From Capra hircus (taxonomy: Eukaryota > Chordata > Mammalia > Artiodactyla > Bovidae): a stretch of 64,000 nt of DNA. Position numbers and translations under genes: made by a program. This document shows, piece after piece, positions 57,072-64,000 of this stretch. Positions within the stretch are counted from its first letter, which is position 1. The number at the start of each line of letters is the position of its first letter. The stretch is from positions 69,805,121-69,869,120 of the forward strand of contig NC_030814.1 in assembly GCF_001704415.2 (NCBI RefSeq). The letters are read 5' to 3'. The notes beneath the pieces are model-generated. The model saw only the letters and a list, made by a program, of their open reading frames with translations, made no database searches and was not told the origin of the DNA.

Positions 57072-57827
57072 CCATCAAAGATGAATGATAAGAAATGCTA
57101 GGATGAATGTGCAGAAAAGGAACTCTTGTACACTGTTGACGGGATTGTAAACTGGTATAGCCACTATAGAAAACAGTACGAAAGATCCTAAAAACTTAAA
57201 AATAGGACTACCATATGATCCAGCAATTTTACTGAGCATACATCCAAAGGAAATGAAACCACTATCTCTAAGGACTTGAAATTAGTATGTCAAAGAGATA
57301 TGATAAAAGTATAGATATCTACAATGGAATGCTCATCAGCCATAAAGAAGAAAAAATGGTCACAATTTGCAACCATGTGGATGGATCTTGAGGCATCATG
57401 CTAAGTAAAATAAGTCAGACAGAGGAAGACAAATACTGTATGACCGCATTTAAAACAGAATATTTTAGAATTTAAAACAGAAACTAAAACAAAAAACTCA
57501 AACTAAATTCATAGAAAAAGAGATCAGATTTGTGATTACCAGAGGCAGGGGAATGCAGGAGGGGCAGGAGGTGGGGACATATAAGATAAACAAGTACTAG
57601 GGATATAATGTACAGCCTGATGACTAAAGGCAATGTTATCTGTATGGTGTACTTGAAAGTTGCTAAGAGAGTAATTCTAAAACATTTTTGTAGCTGAGGT
57701 GATAGATATTATCTATGTAATCATTTTGTAATATATGCATGTCAAGTCATTATGCTACACACCTTAAACTTACAGTGCTGTACATCAACTATATATCAAA
57801 AAAATTGAAAGAAAAAAAGTAAAAACA

Positions 57828-57949
57828 GAGACTTCTCTGACAGTCCAGTGGTTAAAACTCCACACTTCCCCTGCAGGGGCTCAGGTTTGATCCCTGATTG
57901 GGGAACTAAGATCCCACATGCCTGGCAGCACAGACAAAAAAAAAAAAGT
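57828..57949 (+). mobile_element. CHR SINE
   Basis: 'acttctctgacagtccagtg', 'tcaggtttgatccctgattg' and an A12 tail. Confidence 0.88.
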
Positions 57950-58483
57950 TGTTAATTTTAAAAAGAGAATTTAAAAAACGATGTCTGTTGTTTAAGTCAC
58001 TCCCTTTGTCATACTTTGTTACAGTAGCCCTAGAAATCTAACACCCACAGTATATTAAAATAGGTGGGTAGATGGACAGATAAATGGATGGGTAATTGCT
58101 CATTCATAACAAAATGTCTGGAAGTTTGCTCATCAGCCTGTTGCAAATAGTTCTCTCAGGAAGTGAGCTGAAAAGGAGCTTTCACTTCTTACTTCACATA
58201 TCTCTATTATTTAATATTTTACCCTAAGCATGTATTACTTTTGTATTTAAAAACTTTACAAGCAGGACTTTCAGTTTCCAGACCAGCATGTAGAAAGCTT
58301 AGAAGTTGCTATTCCATCCTAACAATGTTAGAAGCTGAATAAGTTGACAAACCAATTCTTCTTAAATCCACAAGAGAAATGTGGTCACAGCACAACCCAC
58401 TGACCCTAAAATGACACAGAGGCAAATACAAAGAATCACAACTTCCAGAAACCAATGAGCTTAAACCTCCATGGGAATCACTG
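57950..58483. other. Spacer, nothing recognised
   Basis: No gene or named repeat. Confidence 0.5.
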
Positions 58484-58698
58484 GCCAGGTAGGCTCAAAC
58501 AGTAAAGAATCTGCTTGTAATGTGGGAAACCTGGGTTTGATTCCTGGCTCAAGAAGATCTCCTGAAGAAGGGAATAGCTACCCACTCCAGTGTTCTTGTC
58601 TAGAGAATTCCATGGACACAGGAGACTGGCAGGCTAGTGTCCATGGACTCACAAAGAGTCAGATACAACTGAGCAACTAACCGTTTCACTTTACTTCA
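58484..58698 (+). mobile_element. Bov-tA SINE
   Basis: Complete sense Bov-tA with an eroded head, to 'gatacaactgagcaactaac'. Confidence 0.92.
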
Positions 58699-58879
58699 AA
58701 GGCTAGTTGTGGACAAGTCTGAGAGATTAAAAACATTAGGAGGACCCAGTCATAAAGGGATCTACATACTTCTGTGAGTTTTACTTCCAAGGGTGCTCAA
58801 CCAGGTTCCCACACTAAATATAAGAGAAAAATCCCTCTGTGCTTCAGGGTAGTGGTTGCTGGTTATTTTACTTTGCCTT

Positions 58880-59120
58880 GCTTTGTTTTACTTTGTTTTA
58901 TTTTTTAGAGAATGCTCAGTTTATTATTGGAAGGGAGTAGGGGAGAAGGACATGCACATGAGAACCATCTGTGGCTCAGACCTGGGACTCTGGGGGTGGA
59001 CAGAGTTGTTCAAGGGTCTGTAGTCCTGAGCGTCCTCCTGAGTTTGGTCTTGCAGGCAAGATGCTATGGCTCCAAAAATAAAAAGAATGGAGGAGAGAAG
59101 CCAGGTGCCCAGCCATAACT
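58880..59120 (-). pseudogene. Possible processed retrocopy 3' end, source unknown
   Basis: On the - strand there is GC-richer, non-repetitive sequence with an open frame (no ATG) of roughly 90 codons. It contains a hydrophobic stretch (WLLSSILFIFGAIAS) followed by a polar tail. After the stop comes AATAAA (about 58920), 13 nt, and then a decayed A-rich tract (58880-58914). That order is what a retroposed mRNA 3' end looks like. I do not recognise the parent gene, and no target-site duplication is clear. It could instead be a unique terminal exon or chance. Confidence 0.4.
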
Positions 59121-59199
59121 GATATGTAGAGCTGAATGACAGGCACTGAAGGGCTTGGGATGGACTAGAAGCAATACACTCACGATAAATTCCTCCAAC

Positions 59200-59330
59200 T
59201 TATTTTTCCTTTTTGGCTATGCCACGTGGCATGTAGGATATTAGTTCCCCAACCAGGGATCACACCTGCACCCCCCTGCAGTGGAAGCACAGTGTCTTAA
59301 CCACTAGACAGTCAAAGAAATCCCAGGAAT
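59200..59330 (-). mobile_element. CHR SINE, antisense
   Basis: 'tttttggctatgccacgtgg', 'ccccaaccagggatcacacc' and 'gtcttaaccactagacagtc' form the reverse complement of a CHR head and body. Confidence 0.85.
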
Positions 59331-59429
59331 CATTTAGAAATACAAACATACTTCAGAGATACTGTGAGTTCAGTTCCAGACTACCATAATAAAGGAAATA
59401 TCTCAAAAAAGTGAGTCACATGAATTTTT

Positions 59430-59580
59430 TGGTTTCCCAGTCAGGAAGATCCCCTGGAGGAGGAAATGACAACCTGCTCCAATATTATTGCCTAGGAAAT
59501 CCCACAGGCAGAGGAACATGCCAGGCTACAGTCTATAGGGCCACAATGAGTGGAACATGACTGAGCAACTGAGCACAATA
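59430..59580 (+). mobile_element. Bov-tA 3' part nested in Tigger1
   Basis: 'caggaagatcccctggagga' to 'gaacatgactgagcaactga'; the head is missing. Confidence 0.88.
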
Positions 59581-59840
59581 GTAAGTGCATGTAAAAGTTT
59601 CTTTTACACTATCCTATAATTAAGTCTGCAATAGCATTATGTCTAAAAAAACAATGTGAATACTTTAATTAAAAACTACTTTATTACTGAAAAATGCTAA
59701 CCATCATCTGAGCCTTCAGTGAGTCATAATCTTAGCTGGTAGGAGGCCTTGACTTAGTGTTGATGGCTGCTGATTGATCAGGGTAGTGGTTGCTGAGGGT
59801 TAGGGTGGCTGTGGCAATTTCCTGAAATAAGACAACAGTG

Positions 59841-60018
59841 AACAACAAGGTCCTACTCTATAGCACAGGGAACTATATTCAGTATTCTGTGATAAGCCAT
59901 AATGGTAAAGAATATGAAAAAGAATGCATATATATGTATAACTGAGTCACTTAGCTATATGGCAGAAATTAAGACAACATTGTAAATCAATTATACTTCA
60001 ATAAAATTTTTATAAAGA
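59841..60018 (+). mobile_element. L1 3' end nested in Tigger1
   Basis: 'gtcctactctatagcacagg' to 'caattatacttcaataaaat'. The flanks agacaacagtga and agataacaatga form an imperfect 12-bp target-site duplication of Tigger sequence. Confidence 0.88.
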
Positions 60019-60482
60019 GATAACAATGAGGATTGCCACATTAATTGATTCTTTCTTTCACATGAACACTAAGAAGAACTGTATGGTTATTAATTGACCA
60101 ATTTCAATACTGTGTCTCAGGCCTATTGACAGGGAGAGACATGGAAACAACCAGTTACTAGAGCAGTCAGAACACATACATTTATTGATTAAGTTCACTG
60201 ACTCATACAGATGTAGTCTGTGGTGCCCCCAAAACATTTCTAACAGAAACATCAAAAATCTCTGATCACAGATCACTGTAACAATTATAACAATCAAAAA
60301 GTCTGAAATACTGAGAGAATTTCCACAATGTGACACAGAGACACAAAGTGAGGAAATGCTGTTGAAAAATAGTGTGAATAAGACTTACTCAATACAGGGT
60401 TGCCACAAACCTTCAATCTGTAAAAAATGCAATGTCTGTGAAGCATAATAAAGTGGAGATTAAAAAAATAGAGGTATGTCTA

Positions 60483-60840
60483 TATACCAGAGTACTCTGT
60501 TCCTTTCACCTATACTTGTCCTCAGGAGAAACTAGTTACCCAAAGCCTAACCTGCTGGGATAGTATTAGTCTAATTGATCTTAAGGAAGAGAAACATTCA
60601 GCTTTGGCCCTCTCTGGCCATCTTGTTCTGCTGAGAAGGGAGGAAAGAACTGAGATGCAGTTGAAAAACACTGAAAAGTCACAGTCCAGAGGTATAAATT
60701 CACTAAAACTGAGACCTAAGCACAGGACTGCTTCCTCTCTCCTCAGACTGCATTACCACATTATTGAAGTTCTATTTACAGTAGTTCCCTTTACCAGTAC
60801 AACATGTTCAGTCTTCAAAATAAGTTACAGGACATTTTAA
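60483..60840. other. Spacer, nothing recognised
   Basis: The frame at 60604-60840 (+) has no recognisable family. Confidence 0.45.
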
Positions 60841-62935
60841 AAGGCGAAAAAATAAAGTTTGAAGAGACAGAGAAAACATCAGAACCAGAGTCTAAGATGG
60901 CAGGAATGTGAAATTATCAGACCAGGAATTTAAAATCATTATGATTAATACCCTAAGAGCTTTAATGGATTAAGTAGACAGTGTGGAAGAACAAACGGGC
61001 AAAGTAAGAGGAAAGATGGAAATTCCAAGAAGGAAACAAAAGGAAATACTAGTGATAAAACAAATAGTAAATTAAAAAAAAAAAAACTGTAACAGAAAAA
61101 AGAATGTCTTTAATGGGATTGTTAGTAGTAGTAGACTGGACATAGCTGAGAAAAAAATCTCTGAGTATGAAGATATCTCAATAAACACCTCCAAAACTGA
61201 AAAGTAAACAGGAAAAAAAAAAAAACAGAATATCCAAGAACTGTGAAATAACTATAAAAGATGTCATATGAGTATAAGATACACATAATGGGAATACTAT
61301 AAGAAGACAAGAAAGGAACAGAAGAATTACAGGCAAGGAGTGTGACCAAGAATTTCCCCCAAATCACAGATCCAGGAAGTTTAGAGACACCAAGTAAGAT
61401 AAATACCGAAAAATGGGGAAAGAAAAAATCCTACAGATTGGCATATCATTTTCAGAACACAGAAGATCAAAGGTAAAGGAAAAATCCAGAAAGAAGCCAG
61501 AGTAGGGGAAAGTACTTTATCTGTTTAGGAGCAAAGATAAGAATTACAACTGACTTATTATCAGAACTATGTAAACAAGAAAAGAGTGGACTGAAATATT
61601 TAGTGTTGGGGGAAAAAAATTTCTAGAATTCTGTACCCTTTGAAATTAGCCATCAAAAATGAAAGAGAAATAGTTTCTCAGACAAACAAAAATTAAGTGA
61701 ATTTGTTGCCAATAGAACACCTCACAAGAAACGAAATTTTCGTTAAGTTTTTAGAGAGAAGAAACAATACACAAAAGATGTTCAAAAAAAAAAAAAGAGC
61801 ACCAAAAAAGAAACAAGTGAAAGTGAAATAAAAATTTATTTTCTTGTTTTTAACTGATCAAACAGATAGTATCATGTTCAAAACAATAGCAATAATGTAT
61901 TCAATTATTTATATTTAGGTGTATATATACACTCATAAATTGACTGAATGACAGCAATTATATAAGGATAGAAAGAAGGAATTAAAATTACTTTGTTATT
62001 CTAAACTAGTTACATTGTAAATGTTGTTTAGGGTCATTTGAAAGTAGATTAGTCCTAGATATGTACTGCAAACTCTGGAGCAACCACTAAGAAAAGTTTT
62101 TTAAAAGTAGGATGGAGGGAATTTCCTGGCCTTCCAGTGATTAGGAAGGTGCTTTCACTGCCGTGGGCCAACTTCAGTCCCTAGTTAGGGAACTAAGATC
62201 CCGCAAGGTGGACAGCAAGGCCAAAAAAAAAAGAGGCAAAATGGAATTATACTAAAGGTTCAGTTAAAGTCACAAAAGGCAGAAAAGGAGATGAAAACAA
62301 CACTAAGATCAAAGAACAAGAGCAACAAATGGAAAACAGGAACAAATATGAGATATTAGTTCAATTAAGTCAATAATCAACTTGATTATCAATGATCTAA
62401 ATGAATCAATTAAAAGCATATATCGGAGAGTGAACAAAAAAGTGAGACACAACTGTATATTGTGTATAAGAAATCTACTTTAAAAATAAACACATACCGT
62501 TTAAAAGCATAGGAATAGAAAATATAAAAAATAAAATAAATGTAAAGGGATAGAGAAGGATATACCATGCTAACACTAACCAAAAGAGAGCAGGGGGGAA
62601 CAAAGGAACCAGAAACTGTGTGGAGTATATACACATATATGCAATGTAATATTATTCAGCCTTAAAAAGGAAGAAAATCCTGCCATTTGTGACAGCAGGA
62701 ATGAACCCAGAGGACATTATGCTAAGTGATAAAAGCCAAAGATCTTTAAAAAAAAAAGTCAGACTCATAGTAAACAGAGTAGAATAGGGATTACTAGAGA
62801 ATGGGGGGATGGGGGGAAAGGAAGATACTGATCCAAGGGGACAAACTTTCAGTCCTAAGATGAGTGAGTGCTGGAGACAATGTACAGCATGGTGACTGTA
62901 GTTAATATGTTGTGTATTTGATATTTGCCAAGAAC
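60841..62935 (+). mobile_element. Old L1: 5' region, ORF2 start, then a 3' end
   Basis: An L1M-like segment upstream of ORF2 ('agaattctgtaccctttgaa', 'ctcagacaaacaaaaattaa', 'caaactctggagcaaccact') runs into the ORF2 N terminus ('caattaaaagcatat', 'gaaggatataccatgctaac'). It then jumps at about 62630 to L1 3' sequence ('aatattattcagccttaaaa', 'tgtacagcatggtgactgta'). Most of ORF2 is deleted. Confidence 0.8.
62118..62232 (+). mobile_element. CHR SINE nested in L1
   Basis: 'aatttcctggccttccagtg', 'caacttcagtccctagttag' and an A-rich tail. Confidence 0.85.
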
Positions 62936-63039
62936 AGATTCATACTGGGCTTCAGACCCAGGCTGTCCAACTTCAGAGCCCACACTCATAACCACTCTTA
63001 TTCCAGGGTAAGGGGAGTATCACCCTTCTTGCCCTAATT

Positions 63040-63320
63040 TAACAATCCTGAATACTCATTGGAGGGACTGAAGCTGAAGCTGCAATACTTTAGCCACCTG
63101 ATGCAAAGAGCCAGCTCACTGGAAAAGACCCTGGGAAAGATTGAGGGCAGGAGGAGAAGGGGGAAGCAGAGGATGAGATGGTTAGATAGCATCACCAACT
63201 CAACGGACGTGACTTTGAGCAAGCTCCGGGAGATAGTGAAGGACAGGAAAGCCTAGTGTGCTGCAGTCTTTGAGGTTACAAAGAGTTGGACATGACAGAG
63301 TGACTGAACAATAGCAACGG
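63040..63320 (+). mobile_element. BovB 3' end
   Basis: Sense BovB from 'cctgaatactcattggaggg' to 'gacatgacagagtgactgaa', 5' truncated. Confidence 0.93.
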
Positions 63321-63324
63321 ACTT

Positions 63325-63765
63325 CTTCATCCAACAGCAGAGGAATACACATTCTCTTCAGGTTCATGCATAACATTTACCGAGACAGGCCACATTCTGG
63401 ATTATAAAATCTATCTTAACAGCTTAAAAAATAGAAATCATACTGCAATCAAATGAAACTAGAAACAAATAACAGAAAAATAGCTGGAAAATTCCAAAAC
63501 TTGTGGACACTAAACAACACACTTTAAAATAATGCTTTCAATATTTAACACAGCATACAAAACAAAAAGTGAACCTTAATGTAAGCTATGAACTCTGGGT
63601 GATTATGATGTGTCAATGTAGGTTCATTCGTTGTAACAAACAGCCATTCTGGTGGGACATGTTGATAATGGGGGAAATTTTTATGGGGGCATATGGGAAA
63701 TCTCTGCATCTTCCTTTAAATTTTCCTGTGAATCTAAGTTGACTCTTAAAAAAATGTCTATTTAA
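63325..63765 (+). mobile_element. L1 fragments, sense
   Basis: An ORF2 piece ('atacacattctcttcaggtt', 'ccaaaacttgtggacactaa') followed by a 3'-terminal piece ('gtgatta', 'tgatgtgtcaatgtaggttc', 'tctatttaaaaag'). Confidence 0.75.
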
Positions 63766-63956
63766 AAAGAAAAAAGCACAAGAGCAATATCTAAGTTTGA
63801 TGAGCTTTGTTTTCAAAGCTGAGGCTCATACGAGAATTCCCAAGGAGTATGGAAACATTTAGTGAAAAAGAAAACCAACAGTGAATTCCCCAGACCACAG
63901 GAAGAGAAGTCAAGGAGAACCCAGAGAAGCAGAAGCTGTAAAATTAGCAGGAAGAC

Positions 63957-64000
63957 TGCTGCTGCTGCTCAGTCAATTCAGTTGTGTCTGACTCTCTGTG
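63957..64000 (-). mobile_element. Bov-A2 SINE, cut by the window edge
   Basis: (CTG)n followed by the antisense Bov-A start 'gttgtgtctgactctctgtg'. Confidence 0.85.

Larger units (their letters stand above)
55380..57805 (+). mobile_element. L1 ORF2 3' part and 3' UTR, heavily interrupted
   Basis: Sense L1: 'taatcaaaacagtatggcag', 'gaggaaatatttgctaatca', 'accatatgatccagcaattt', 'accttaaacttacagtgctg'. It is interrupted by a CHR SINE, a Bov-A trimer, a GT microsatellite and a Bov-tA. Confidence 0.88.
59338..60482 (-). mobile_element. Tigger1 DNA transposon, internally deleted
   Basis: Both ends of Tigger1 are present in reverse orientation: left 'caaacatacttcagagatac' and right 'aaaaaatagaggtatgtcta'. 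Inside are the 'ctaaccatcatctgagcctt' and 'ggttgctgagggttagggtg' blocks and the block beginning 'tgtgacacagagacacaaag'. The transposase region is deleted. A Bov-A (59430-59580) and an L1 3' end (59841-60018) are inserted in it. Confidence 0.88.

Noticed and set aside
48630..64000. Further NLRP3 LRR, NACHT or PYD exons
   Set aside because: Searched by eye on the - strand for the preceding LRR exon (WLVSCCLTS-like) and for splice-bounded 171-bp blocks; none found. They presumably lie beyond the right edge.

Overview
The window is nuclear DNA of a ruminant, most likely a bovid (cattle, sheep, goat or a close relative). It is packed with BovB (RTE) LINEs, Bov-tA and Bov-A SINEs, cetartiodactyl CHR SINEs and young L1-BT 3' ends, a combination found only in ruminants. 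Gene density is low. I support three protein-coding loci; almost everything else is transposable-element sequence or unrecognised spacer.

Layout. 0-7.6 kb is mixed repeats (BovB, L1, Bov-A2, MIR). An intact single-exon olfactory receptor, recognisable as OR2B11, lies on the + strand at 7672-8628. 8.8-26 kb is spacer with BovB, L1 and SINE insertions, including a BovB fragment flanked by an unusually long (~219 bp) direct repeat. 26.6-35.8 kb is one antisense L1 split by a nearly full-length BovB, which itself carries an ERV LTR, several SINEs, an L1-BT and a further BovB stub. A second family-2 olfactory receptor follows at 36.1-37.06 kb (+); its body is intact but its start codon is out of frame by one base. 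37.6-39.5 kb is a decayed class I endogenous retrovirus (gag-pro remnants).

From 44.3 to 48.6 kb on the - strand lie the last three coding exons and the 3' UTR of NLRP3, the inflammasome sensor. Two are LRR exons of exactly 171 bp and one is the short terminal exon. The 3' UTR carries a 7-mer match to the miR-223 seed, a UUAUUUAUU AU-rich nonamer and a poly(A) signal. From 48.6 kb to the window end is NLRP3 intron or upstream sequence filled with L1, MLT1 LTRs, SINEs and a Tigger1 DNA transposon. I found no further NLRP3 exon there.

The convergent order OR2B11 (+) / NLRP3 (-) matches my memory of human 1q44, so this is the ruminant counterpart of the NLRP3-olfactory-receptor border. The olfactory receptors act in olfactory neurons and NLRP3 in myeloid cells, and nothing in the sequence links them functionally. 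I see no CRISPR array, operon, prokaryotic defence system or other new gene system. The points most worth checking are the start of the second receptor, the NLRP3 3' UTR signals, the long duplication around a BovB, the tandem Bov-A trimer and the deep transposon nest.
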